From Verrucomicrobiota bacterium (GTDB taxonomy: Bacteria > Verrucomicrobiota > Verrucomicrobiia > Chthoniobacterales > Chthoniobacteraceae): DNA of 64,000 nt. The stretch spans positions 90,549 to 154,548 of the forward strand of contig VFJQ01000014.1 in assembly GCA_009885995.1 (NCBI GenBank), given 5' to 3'. The translations under genes and the position numbers were made by a program. Shown here piece by piece: positions 1 through 7,764 of the stretch (the stretch's first letter is position 1; every line of letters starts with the position of its first letter). The notes beneath the pieces are model-generated. The model did no database searches, was not told the origin of the DNA, and was given only the letters and a program-made list of their open reading frames with translations.

Positions 1-1
1 T

Positions 2-334
2 GGCCCGGTGATGTATGGCTTGAAGACCGAGGAGGAGATGCGCGGCCCCGCCGGCGAGAAGGTGCGCGCTGACTGTGATATGTGCGGACTGATGGCCAAG
101 GGCGCACCGCCTGTCTTCGTAAGCAACTCGATGCCGACGGGCGACATCAAGGATCGCGGCCACCTGCTGCACCACCCGAAACACGCCGAAGCGATCAAGC
201 AGCGCGGCGATGAACTCGGTCTCGTCGTTGTCGCGTCGATCCCGGGGCTCGGCATCAAGCCGGGCGTGGATCAGCCGCAGGATTTGCGGGCGTTTCTCTT
301 CAAATACCTCGGCGTCACCGCGCCGAAGTCCTGA
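2..334 (+). CDS. Alpha/beta hydrolase, C-terminal part (partial)
   Basis: The reading frame is already open at the window edge, so this is the C-terminal end of a longer gene whose start lies to the left. The visible 110 or so residues contain PPVFVSNSMPTGD, then RGHLLHHPKHAEA, then a VVVASIPGLG strand. This is the layout of the last strands of secreted esterase-type alpha/beta hydrolases, with the His of RGHLLHHP as candidate catalytic His. The nucleophile and acid lie outside the window or cannot be assigned. Only three bases separate the stop from the next sulfatase start, which suggests one transcript and a role in removing ester groups from a sulfated glycan. The family call is by resemblance of the tail only; substrate is unknown. 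Confidence 0.45.
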   Translation, partial: GPVMYGLKTEEEMRGPAGEKVRADCDMCGLMAKGAPPVFVSNSMPTGDIKDRGHLLHHPKHAEAIKQRGDELGLVVVASIPGLGIKPGVDQPQDLRAFLFKYLGVTAPKS

Positions 335-337
335 GTC

Positions 338-1759
338 ATGCGTGCGCTGTTCGGTCTCGCACTGGTTGCGTTTTGCGCCGCCGCCTTCGCGCGGCAGCCG
401 AACATTCTACTCATTGTCAGCGACGACCAAGGCTACCCTGACCTCGGCTGCATCGGCACGAAGCCGGTCAAGACGCCGAACCTCGATCGCCTCGCGGCGG
501 AAGGCGTGCGCGCGACGAGCTACTACGTGACGTGGCCGGCTTGCACGCCGTCGCGCGGCTCGATTCTCACCGGGCGCTACCCGCAGCGCAATGGGCTCTA
601 CGACATGGTCCGCAACGACATGGTCAACTACGGCTACCGCTACGGCGCGGAAGAATACGCGCTCTCGCCGGAGATGACGCTCGGGCTCGATCCGCGCGAG
701 ATCACGATCGGCGACGTTCTACGCCGCGCGGGCTACGCGACGGGCGTGGTGGGCAAATGGGACATGGGCCAGGCGAAGCGCTACCTGCCGCTCCAGCGCG
801 GCTTCGACTTCTTCTACGGGCACGGGAACAACGGCATCGATTACTACACGCACGAGCGCTACGGCGTGCCGTCGCTCTTCCGCGGCAACAACCCTACGCA
901 GGAAGACCGCGGCACATACGTCACCGATGTTTTCAAACGCGAGGCGCTCGCCTTCATCCGCACGAACGCCGCGAAACCGTGGTTCCTCTACCTCCCGTTC
1001 AACGCGCCGCACGGCGCGTCGTCGTTCGGTGGAAGCGGCGTCCCGCCGCTTCGCAGCGAGAGAAGCGGCGAGGGCGCCGCTTCCACCAAGCAAAACGTCG
1101 GCGTGCAGGTGCCGGAGAAATATGCGGCGCCATATCTCGCGCAGGGACTCCCGGAAAATCTCGCGCGCTACTACGGCGCGGTGACGTGCATGGATGAGGC
1201 GATCGGCGCGCTGCTCGACGACCTCAAAGCGCGCGGCCTCGAACGCGACACGCTCATCGTCTTCCACTCCGACAACGGCGGCAGCGGCAACGGCGACAAC
1301 GCACCACTCCGCGGCAAGAAGAGCACGATGTGGGAAGGCGGGCTGCGCGTGCCCTTCGTCGCGCGCTGGCCGGGCAAGCTGCCTGCCGGGCGCGTGAGCG
1401 ATGACTTTCTGACCGCGCTCGAACTGCTGCCGACTTTCGCCGCCGCCGCCGGCGCGAAGCTGCCGGACGTGAAGCTCGACGGCTTCGACGCACTGCCCGT
1501 GCTCGCGGGCGAGAAGCCGTCGCCGCGCGAGGAGATGTTTTGGCAACGGCGCGGTGATGTGGCGGCGCGCGTCGGGAAATGGAAGTGGGTGAGCGCAGGG
1601 AAGGGCGGCGGGCTTTTCGATCTTACGAAAGATCTCGGCGAGAAGACCGACCTCTCGCGCGAGCATCCCGACAACCTCGCACTCGTGAAGTCACGCTACG
1701 AGCAGTGGCGCAAGGCGATGGACGACGCCGAGCCGCGCGGGCCGTTCCGTGATTACTGA
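338..1759 (+). CDS. Secreted S1-family sulfatase with in-frame palindromic insert
   Basis: A 473-residue sulfatase that would hydrolyse sulfate esters outside the cytoplasm. It starts with a signal peptide (FGLALVAFCAAAFA). The N-terminal metal site is SDDQG (about residue 29). The formylglycine motif is C69-T-P-S-R, so the Cys must be oxidised by a maturase not present in this window. The second metal pair is in SDNGG and the Lys motif is RGKKSTMWEGG. At the usual GKWH position it reads GKWDMG, so the expected His is Asp. Residues about 231-250 come from a 60-bp palindromic repeat (1028-1087) inserted in frame between the NAPHG catalytic-His motif and the next conserved segment. Neighbours on both sides are only three bases away, consistent with cotranscription. 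Substrate cannot be told. Confidence 0.9.
   Translation: MRALFGLALVAFCAAAFARQPNILLIVSDDQGYPDLGCIGTKPVKTPNLDRLAAEGVRATSYYVTWPACTPSRGSILTGRYPQRNGLYDMVRNDMVNYGYRYGAEEYALSPEMTLGLDPREITIGDVLRRAGYATGVVGKWDMGQAKRYLPLQRGFDFFYGHGNNGIDYYTHERYGVPSLFRGNNPTQEDRGTYVTDVFKREALAFIRTNAAKPWFLYLPFNAPHGASSFGGSGVPPLRSERSGEGAASTKQNVGVQVPEKYAAPYLAQGLPENLARYYGAVTCMDEAIGALLDDLKARGLERDTLIVFHSDNGGSGNGDNAPLRGKKSTMWEGGLRVPFVARWPGKLPAGRVSDDFLTALELLPTFAAAAGAKLPDVKLDGFDALPVLAGEKPSPREEMFWQRRGDVAARVGKWKWVSAGKGGGLFDLTKDLGEKTDLSREHPDNLALVKSRYEQWRKAMDDAEPRGPFRDY
1028..1087. repeat. Palindromic repeat inserted in frame in a sulfatase gene
   Basis: The element has perfect 13-bp terminal inverted repeats (1028-1040 and 1075-1087, beginning GGTGGAAGCGGCG). 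Inside them is a second arm pair, 1044-1051 with 1063-1070. At 60 bp it adds exactly 20 codons, rich in Gly, Ser, Arg and Pro, without breaking the frame. It looks like a REP/mini-inverted-repeat element captured by the gene. Confidence 0.75.
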
Positions 1760-1762
1760 TCG

Positions 1763-2809
1763 ATGAAACAGCTCGTTCTGCTCCCGCTCGCCGTGTCGGC
1801 ACTCGCCGCCGACACACCACGCTACGTCTCACCTGAATCCGCTGCCGGTCGCTCGCTCGCGGTCGTTGTCCCTGACCAGTCGCTGCTGCACACCGCACAG
1901 GTTTTCGGCGCGACGGCCGAGGCCGCTCTCGCCGCGCTGGGCGACGTCGGCCACGTGGTGAAGCTCAACGCTTACCTCCGCGACCCCGCGGGCGAATCGG
2001 CGCTACGCGCGGCGATAGCGAAACACTTCCCCGCGAACGCGCAGCCTGCGCTCACGTGTGTGGTCAGCGCGCTGCCGGAGGCTGGCGCGAACGTGGGGCT
2101 CGACGCGGTGGCGACGACGACGCGAGCCGGCACCGGCGTGCTGCCTGCGGGCGGCGTGGCTTACATCTCGGGGCAGGCGGAAAAGGGCGCGGACCTACGC
2201 GAATCCACGCGCAAGACGATGGAGAGCCTCGGCGCGACGCTGAAGTTCCTCGGTGTGGATTGGTCACACGCGGTGCAGCTCAAGGCATTCGTGCAGCCGA
2301 TGTCAGAAGCGACGGCGGTGCGCGAAGAGATGGGCAGGTTCTTCGCCGGCGCTGCGGTGCCGCCTATCGTGCTCGTCGAGTGGATCAGCCCGAGCGTGCC
2401 GATCGAAATCGAACTGATCGCATCCGTGCCGGACGCGCCCGCACCGATCGAATTCCTCGCCCCGCCGGGGATGAAGGCCTCGCCGGTCTATTGCCGCGTT
2501 GCTCGCTTTGGCGCTGGGCCGCGCATCTACATCTCCGGGCTCAGCGCGCAGGGCGATGCCGCCACGCAGGTGCGCGAAGTCTTCGCGCAGCTCAAGACCG
2601 CGCTCGCCGCGACCGGCAGCGACCTGCGCCACCTCGCGAAGGCGACCTACTACGTGTCCGCGGACGACGTGAGCAAAGCGCTGAACGAACTGCGCCCGAT
2701 CTACTACGATCCGCAACGCCCGCCCGCGGCGTCGAAGGCGATGGTGAAGTCCACTGGCTCCGGCTCGGCGACGCTCACGCTCGACATGATCGCCGTGCCC
2801 GCGCGCTGA
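1763..2809 (+). CDS. Secreted three-module RidA/YjgF-like protein
   Basis: 348 residues with an N-terminal signal-like stretch (MKQLVLLPLAVSALAAD) and three successive RidA/YjgF/UK114-like modules. Module 1 is about residues 30-120 (AEAALAALGDVGHVVKLNAY), module 2 about 130-225 (AYISGQAEKG, then a conserved alpha/beta pattern), module 3 about 255-347 (RIYISGLSAQGD, then ATYYVS). Classical RidA is a single-module cytoplasmic enamine/imine deaminase that trimerises, so a three-in-one exported version could form a trimer-like unit by itself; that is inference. The conserved catalytic Arg is not obvious in every module. It lies three bases after a sulfatase, suggesting a role in the same glycan locus, but the function is unknown. 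Confidence 0.7.
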   Translation: MKQLVLLPLAVSALAADTPRYVSPESAAGRSLAVVVPDQSLLHTAQVFGATAEAALAALGDVGHVVKLNAYLRDPAGESALRAAIAKHFPANAQPALTCVVSALPEAGANVGLDAVATTTRAGTGVLPAGGVAYISGQAEKGADLRESTRKTMESLGATLKFLGVDWSHAVQLKAFVQPMSEATAVREEMGRFFAGAAVPPIVLVEWISPSVPIEIELIASVPDAPAPIEFLAPPGMKASPVYCRVARFGAGPRIYISGLSAQGDAATQVREVFAQLKTALAATGSDLRHLAKATYYVSADDVSKALNELRPIYYDPQRPPAASKAMVKSTGSGSATLTLDMIAVPAR

Positions 2810-2831
2810 TCGCACCCACACCTGCCGCGGA

Positions 2832-3569
2832 TTATTCGCGGAAGACGAGCGCGTCGCCAGACTGCGCAAGCCACGGCTGGAGAGCGGCCCGGGATTTGTC
2901 GAAGTGGAGGGCGAAGCAGTTGCCCAAGCGCGGCAGGATCTTGTTTCCGATGGCGCAGAGGAACTTTCCGATCGCGCCTCCGTGCCCGTAGAGATCCCAC
3001 GCATACTCCACGTCCACCGCGACGGTATGAGCCGGGGCGAGGCACTTGAACACCTTCTCAAGTTCACCGGGCGCCCAGCGATAAACGAAGTTTGGAATGT
3101 GGGTGTTGTTCACGCCGCCTTCCTTGCCGCCGTGGGCGCGCACCGCCGAGAGTTCGTATTCCTCCGCGATCCCGGCACGCATCATCCAGCGCATCAGCCA
3201 ATGATCCTGCGTCTCGCAAATCACGACCGAGCGGCGGCTGACGCGCGCCATTTCGTAAATGGCGAGGTGCGGCTTGTGCATGTGATGGAGCGCCGCCTCG
3301 ATGAAGATCAAATCGAATGCGCCATCGGGATAAGGCAGCGCGCACGCATCCACCGGCTGGTCGCCCGAGAGGTTCGTGTGCAGCGTGTTCGCGAAGCCGA
3401 AGTCGCGGAACATCGCCTGCTCATACTCCGAGCTGGCGATGATCAGAACCCGGTCCTCCGTTATGATCTTCCCACTGCCGAGCAAGCGCGCGAGCAGCCC
3501 GTAAGTCGCTCGCGATAGTTTCACGGGATACTTCGCGCCGGCCTGGTCTTGGGTCGAAGGGATTGGCAT
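2832..3569 (-). CDS. Class I SAM-dependent methyltransferase (type 11-like)
   Basis: About 245 residues from the ATG at 3569. Longer forms reaching up to 3782 would overlap the divergent sulfatase and start with non-conserved sequence, so the shorter start is preferred. It has a Rossmann-like core: VLIIASSEYEQAM in place of the glycine-rich loop, then ALPYPDGAFDLIFIEAALHH (post-II strand, typical of Methyltransf_11), then VSRRSVVICET. The usual GxGxG loop is weak (IIASSEYE), so SAM binding is inferred from the overall pattern. It is the only minus-strand gene in the first 21 kb and is divergent from the sulfatase at 3691. Substrate unknown. Confidence 0.65.
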   Translation of the reverse strand: MPIPSTQDQAGAKYPVKLSRATYGLLARLLGSGKIITEDRVLIIASSEYEQAMFRDFGFANTLHTNLSGDQPVDACALPYPDGAFDLIFIEAALHHMHKPHLAIYEMARVSRRSVVICETQDHWLMRWMMRAGIAEEYELSAVRAHGGKEGGVNNTHIPNFVYRWAPGELEKVFKCLAPAHTVAVDVEYAWDLYGHGGAIGKFLCAIGNKILPRLGNCFALHFDKSRAALQPWLAQSGDALVFRE

Positions 3570-3690
3570 GGGGGGCGACTTATGCAACTCGCCGGGCGAT
3601 TGCTCAAGGTCGCGGTGCCGCGCTGGTTGCACCCGCACCTTCGACTGGTTGTCCCAAGAGGCACGATCGAGTGCTGTTACAGCCGCACTC

Positions 3691-5010
3691 ATGAAACGCA
3701 CATTCCTCCATCTCGCCCTGCTGCTCGCGCCTGTGCTCGCGATGGCGAAACCAAACGTCCTCATCTTGTATCTCGATGACATGGGCTGGGCGCAGCCCGG
3801 TTGCTACGGCGGAAAGCTCGCGCCGACTCCAAATATCGACGCGCTCGCGGCGGGCGGGGTGCGCTTCACCGATGGCTACTCGTCCGGCTGCGTGTGCTCG
3901 CCGGGGCGCGTGGGGCTGCTCACCGGGCGCTACCAGACGCGCACGGGGCACGACGCAAATCCGAACCGGCCGGGGCGCGATCTGCCGCTGAGCGAGACGA
4001 CGATGGCGCAGCGGATGAAGGCGCTCGGCTACACGACGGGGATCGTCGGCAAGTGGCACCTTGGCGACAGCGCGCCGGAGTTCATGCCGGCGGCGCGCGG
4101 GTTCGATTTTTCCGTCGGCACCGTGGGCAATCTCGGCGAGGGCGGCGGGCCGTCGTTTTATCGTGGCAAGGAATTGCTGAAGGACTTGCCCGGCGCGCCG
4201 ATCACGTCGCCGGTCTATGCGCGCGAGGCGGTCGGATTCATCGAGGCAAACAAGACGCAGCCGTGGTTCCTGCATCTCTCGTTCAACGCGGTGCATTCGC
4301 CCGTCGTCGCGTCGCCGCACTGGCTGGAGAAGTTCAAGCACCTCGATAAGCGCGAGCAAGCCTACGCGGCGCTCGCGGCGGAAGCGGACGAAGCCGTGGG
4401 CACGGTGATGGCGAAGTTGCGCGAGCTGAAGCAGGAGGAGAACACGCTCATCTTCCTCATCAGCGACAACGGCGGCGCTTCGCCGCAGGCGGAGATGGGC
4501 GGGCTGCGCGGGCACAAATGGTTCGTGTGGGAAGGTGGTGTGCGCGTCTCATGGATCGCCGCTTGGAAAGGCCGCATCGCCGGCGGCCGCGTATCTCACG
4601 AGCCGGTGATCCAGCTCGACGTGTTGCCTACCGCGCTCGCCGCGGCGGGCGGCGAAGTGAAGCCCGAGTGGCAGCTCGACGGCGCGAATCTTCTCCCGCT
4701 GCTCGAAGGCAAGACCGACAAGCTCTCGCCGCGCGCGCTCTACTTCCGCTTCGGCGTGCAATACGCCGTGCGCGAGGGCGACTGGAAACTCGTGAAGGCG
4801 AGCAAGGACATGACGCCGATGCTCGTGAACCTCGCGAACGATCTCGGCGAAAAGACCGACCTCACCGCGGAGCAGTCGGAGAAGGCCAAGGCGATGCAAA
4901 AGCTCTTCGACGATTGGAACGCGACGATGCAGCCGCCGCGCTGGGAAGATCAGCGCTGGAACGGCGATCCGCAGCGCAAGGGTGCGAAGCGCGCGAAGAA
5001 GAAGCCGTAA
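3691..5010 (+). CDS. Secreted S1-family sulfatase (CSPGR type)
   Basis: 439 residues. The start chosen is the ATG at 3691 because it begins a clear signal peptide (MKRTFLHLALLLAPVLAMA); the frame is open upstream but would add an unrelated leader. Metal-binding LDDMG is near residue 28, the formylglycine Cys is C69 in C-S-P-G-R, GKWHLG is intact, the catalytic His is in FNAVHSP, the second metal site is SDNGG and the Lys motif is RGHKWFVWEGG. The C-terminus is strongly basic (RKGAKRAKKKP). It likely removes sulfate from a glycan in the periplasm or outside the cell. It heads a plus-strand run with the six-hairpin lipoprotein 33 bases downstream. Confidence 0.92.
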   Translation: MKRTFLHLALLLAPVLAMAKPNVLILYLDDMGWAQPGCYGGKLAPTPNIDALAAGGVRFTDGYSSGCVCSPGRVGLLTGRYQTRTGHDANPNRPGRDLPLSETTMAQRMKALGYTTGIVGKWHLGDSAPEFMPAARGFDFSVGTVGNLGEGGGPSFYRGKELLKDLPGAPITSPVYAREAVGFIEANKTQPWFLHLSFNAVHSPVVASPHWLEKFKHLDKREQAYAALAAEADEAVGTVMAKLRELKQEENTLIFLISDNGGASPQAEMGGLRGHKWFVWEGGVRVSWIAAWKGRIAGGRVSHEPVIQLDVLPTALAAAGGEVKPEWQLDGANLLPLLEGKTDKLSPRALYFRFGVQYAVREGDWKLVKASKDMTPMLVNLANDLGEKTDLTAEQSEKAKAMQKLFDDWNATMQPPRWEDQRWNGDPQRKGAKRAKKKP

Positions 5011-5043
5011 CTGCCGCGCGCTCGGCGGCGTCTCCACGCGACG

Positions 5044-6294
5044 ATGCTCCACCGCTTTTGCCTACCGCTTTGTCTTGGCTTCCTAACGTCATGCACCGCG
5101 CGCACGGAGCCGTCGTCCGAGGCGCTGCTCGCGGCCATGCAAAGCGGAGATCTCGCGGCGATCCGTGCGGCGGTCGCGGCGGGCCGCGCGGCACTCGGGG
5201 AAAAGGCGGGCGTTCCGGAGGTGGCGGACGAGTATCGCCGCGTGCCGGCGGACGCGACGCCGCTCACGCGCGCGGAGGCGCAGCGAGGATTCACGCCGCA
5301 CTTCGCTGCGCTGGAAAAGCTGTGCTGGTGGAAGGTGGGCGCGGACCCGGCGACGTTCACCGCGCCGTTGCGCGCGCCGGCCTCGGTGCTCGCGGGCAAT
5401 GTCGCGGCGGTGCGCGCCGGGCTCGACGGCGCGGAGCGCAGCCTCGCGCTGGCGCGGGACGCGGCGGCCTTCCTCATGTGGGCGCAGGAGCAGGCGGGCG
5501 CGGGCCTGTATCCCTTCCCAGCGGCGCGCGGCAAATCCGACGCGCGCGCGATGCAGGTGGCGACACGATTCCTCGCCCAAGCGGAAAAGGCGGGGCGGCT
5601 CGGTGACGTGGTGCGCAACGGTTGGGCCTTCGACGATCTCGGCGACGGCGGGTTGCAGTTCGACAACGGTGAGTGCGGAGTCGCGATGCTCGATCTCTAC
5701 GAGGTGACGAAAGACGCGCGCTATCTCGACTCCGCGCGCCGCGCCGCCGACTGGGCCGCGGCGCGTCCGCTCTGCCCGAACTGGAACTACAACAGCTTCA
5801 GCGTGCGCCTGCTCGCCAAGGCCCACGCCGTCACGGGCGAGGCGCGGTATCTCGATGCCGCGCTGCGCAAAGCGCGCCTCGGTGTCATCCCCGGTCAACT
5901 CACGGATGGGCCGCGCGCGGGCCGCTGGCTCGATCCGCACAACGCGCGGCCCGCCTACCACTACATCATGCTCAGCGCGCTCGCGCAGCTCGCCGCCACG
6001 CTGCCGCGCGAGCACACGGATCGCGCGGAGATCGTGAGCGCGCTCGCGCTCGGGCTGAAGGCACGCAACGCCGAGATCGCGGCGCGCGGCGTGATGAACA
6101 AGGACAAGGCCATCGAAGCGCTGCTGCTCGTGAACGAGGTCTTCCATGACGACGCGGACTTCCTGCGCGCCACGCAATCGCGCGCCGCGCTCGAGGTGAT
6201 CGTGCGACTGGTTTCCGCCGAAGCCCGCCGTGGCAAAGCCCCGCTCAGCCCCGGAGAAATGGGCCGCTTCCTCGCCTTCAGCGCCGCGCAGTAG
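5044..6294 (+). CDS. Predicted six-hairpin (alpha/alpha-toroid) lipoprotein
   Basis: 416 residues with a lipoprotein signal peptide (lipobox FLTSC, Cys at about residue 17). The body is helical. It has repeated Trp/Tyr-rich helix pairs typical of six-hairpin glycosidase or lyase folds: WAQEQAGAGLYPFPA, then GDGGLQFDNGECGVAMLDLY, then RYLDSARRAADWAAARPLCP, then NYNSFSVRLLAKAHAVTG, then RPAYHYIMLSALAQLAATLP. I cannot assign a CAZy family or catalytic residues with certainty. Its place between sulfatases supports a role in glycan binding or cleavage on the cell surface. It is probably cotranscribed with the upstream sulfatase (33-base gap). Confidence 0.6.
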   Translation: MLHRFCLPLCLGFLTSCTARTEPSSEALLAAMQSGDLAAIRAAVAAGRAALGEKAGVPEVADEYRRVPADATPLTRAEAQRGFTPHFAALEKLCWWKVGADPATFTAPLRAPASVLAGNVAAVRAGLDGAERSLALARDAAAFLMWAQEQAGAGLYPFPAARGKSDARAMQVATRFLAQAEKAGRLGDVVRNGWAFDDLGDGGLQFDNGECGVAMLDLYEVTKDARYLDSARRAADWAAARPLCPNWNYNSFSVRLLAKAHAVTGEARYLDAALRKARLGVIPGQLTDGPRAGRWLDPHNARPAYHYIMLSALAQLAATLPREHTDRAEIVSALALGLKARNAEIAARGVMNKDKAIEALLLVNEVFHDDADFLRATQSRAALEVIVRLVSAEARRGKAPLSPGEMGRFLAFSAAQ

Positions 6295-6306
6295 CTGGGA
6301 ATTCGC

Positions 6307-6342
6307 TGTCCGAAACTCCCTGCCAGTCGCGATTGTGCAGGA
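6307..6342 (+). promoter_or_regulatory. Shared upstream motif, copy 1
   Basis: TGTCCGAA (6307-6314), 14 bases, GCGATTG (6329-6335), 7 bases, then the GTG start. The same two blocks with the same spacings precede the sulfatase at 7765. It could be a promoter or operator pair, or a relic of tandem duplication; the sequence does not decide which. Confidence 0.35.
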
Positions 6343-7716
6343 GTGAAATCGATCCTCTCCCTCTTCGCGTTCGTCCTCACCAGCGTCGCGGCTGACAAGC
6401 CCAACATCGTCTTTCTTTTCGCCGACGACTTCGGCTGGGGCGATCTCGCGTGCTACGGGCATCCGTATTCCAAGACGCCGAACCTCGACAAGCTCGCGAG
6501 CGAAGGCACGCGCTTCCTCCAGTGCTACGCGACGGGCGTGACGTGCTGCCCGAGCCGCACGGGATTCATGACCTCGAAGTTCCCCGCGACCTTCGCGAAG
6601 TATCCGGCGAATGGCGGCTTCGGCGAGCGCGTGACGATCACTGAGCTGCTGAAAAAGCAGGGCTACGCGACGGGGCACTTCGGCAAGTGGCACATCGGGC
6701 CGGACGCGAAGGACGGCACGTATGGCATCGACGCCGTCGGCTCCGACGACGAGGGCGGCGGGAAGAAAAAGCAGGCGGCGCGCGGGCGCGACGCGCACAT
6801 CTACGACGACGCGATCGGCTTTATCGAGAGGCACAAGGGCGGGCCGTTTTACGTGAACGTGTGGGGGCACATCTCGCATCATCCGATCAATCCCCCGCCG
6901 GCGGTGCTCGATGCGTTCGGGCCGCTGCAAGTCGATGAGTCGAAGTTTCCGCCGGAGATGCGGGAGAAATTCGCGATGTGCAAAAAACTCGGCGGCGACG
7001 TGAGCGAGCACCTGCGCGCCTTCCTCGCCGACGTGAGGTCGATGGACGATGAAGTCGGGCGGCTCCTCAAGCGCCTCGACGAACTCGGCCTGCGCGAGAA
7101 CACCATCGTTGTCTTCTCCAGCGACCAGGGCCCCGCGCCGCTGCGCGAAGACGCCGACGAACCGAAGAAGAAGCGCGAGAAGAAAAACAAAGGCGATGCT
7201 GAGCCCAGCGATGTGCGGCTGAACGCGATGGGCTTCTCCGGGCCGTTTCGCGGCGGCAAACACACGCAGTTCGAGGGCGGCGTGCGCATCCCCTTCATCG
7301 TGCGCTGGCCCGGCCAGGTGAAGGCGGGGCGCGTGGATGCGCAGTCGGTCATCAGCGGCGCCGACTGGCTGCCCACGCTCTGCGCGCTCACGAGCACGAA
7401 AATCGACGCGGCGAACTTCGATGGCGAAGACGCGTCGAAGGCTTGGCATGGCGCGGACTTCATGCGCACGAAGCCGCTGCTGTGGAAAACCAGCTCGGCG
7501 AAAAGCCCCGCTGCGATCCGCGACGGCCAGTGGAAGCTGCACTTTCCCATCAGCAAACGCGAAGACCTCGCGCTCTACGATCTCGCCGCCGATCCCGGCG
7601 AGAAAACCAATCTCGTCACGAAGCATCCCGACATCGTGAAGCAGCTCTCGGCGAAGCTGGAGGCGTGGCAGTCCACGCTGCCGAAGGAATACGAGAAGGC
7701 CGACGACAAGGACTGA
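6343..7716 (+). CDS. Secreted S1-family sulfatase with Lys-rich inserts
   Basis: 457 residues from a GTG at 6343. This start begins the signal peptide (MKSILSLFAFVLTSVAA) and has AGGA just in front. The site residues are ADDFG, formylglycine Cys C68 in C-C-P-S-R, GKWHIG intact, WGHISHHP, second metal pair SSDQG (Asp-Gln rather than Asp-Asn) and RGGKHTQFEGG. Two charged low-complexity inserts stand out: GGGKKKQAARGRDAH near residue 145 and EPKKKREKKNKGDAEP near residue 275. These look like surface loops. It follows the six-hairpin lipoprotein by 48 bases and shares an upstream motif with the next sulfatase. Confidence 0.92.
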   Translation: MKSILSLFAFVLTSVAADKPNIVFLFADDFGWGDLACYGHPYSKTPNLDKLASEGTRFLQCYATGVTCCPSRTGFMTSKFPATFAKYPANGGFGERVTITELLKKQGYATGHFGKWHIGPDAKDGTYGIDAVGSDDEGGGKKKQAARGRDAHIYDDAIGFIERHKGGPFYVNVWGHISHHPINPPPAVLDAFGPLQVDESKFPPEMREKFAMCKKLGGDVSEHLRAFLADVRSMDDEVGRLLKRLDELGLRENTIVVFSSDQGPAPLREDADEPKKKREKKNKGDAEPSDVRLNAMGFSGPFRGGKHTQFEGGVRIPFIVRWPGQVKAGRVDAQSVISGADWLPTLCALTSTKIDAANFDGEDASKAWHGADFMRTKPLLWKTSSAKSPAAIRDGQWKLHFPISKREDLALYDLAADPGEKTNLVTKHPDIVKQLSAKLEAWQSTLPKEYEKADDKD

Positions 7717-7728
7717 GCCAAAACCACT

Positions 7729-7764
7729 TGTCCGAATTCCGCCCCTGAGCGCGGTTGATTGAGA
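7729..7764 (+). promoter_or_regulatory. Shared upstream motif, copy 2
   Basis: TGTCCGAA (7729-7736), 14 bases, GCGGTTG (7751-7757), 7 bases, then the ATG at 7765. This matches the layout before the sulfatase at 6343, while the 14-base spacer differs, which suggests the two blocks are what is conserved. Confidence 0.35.
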
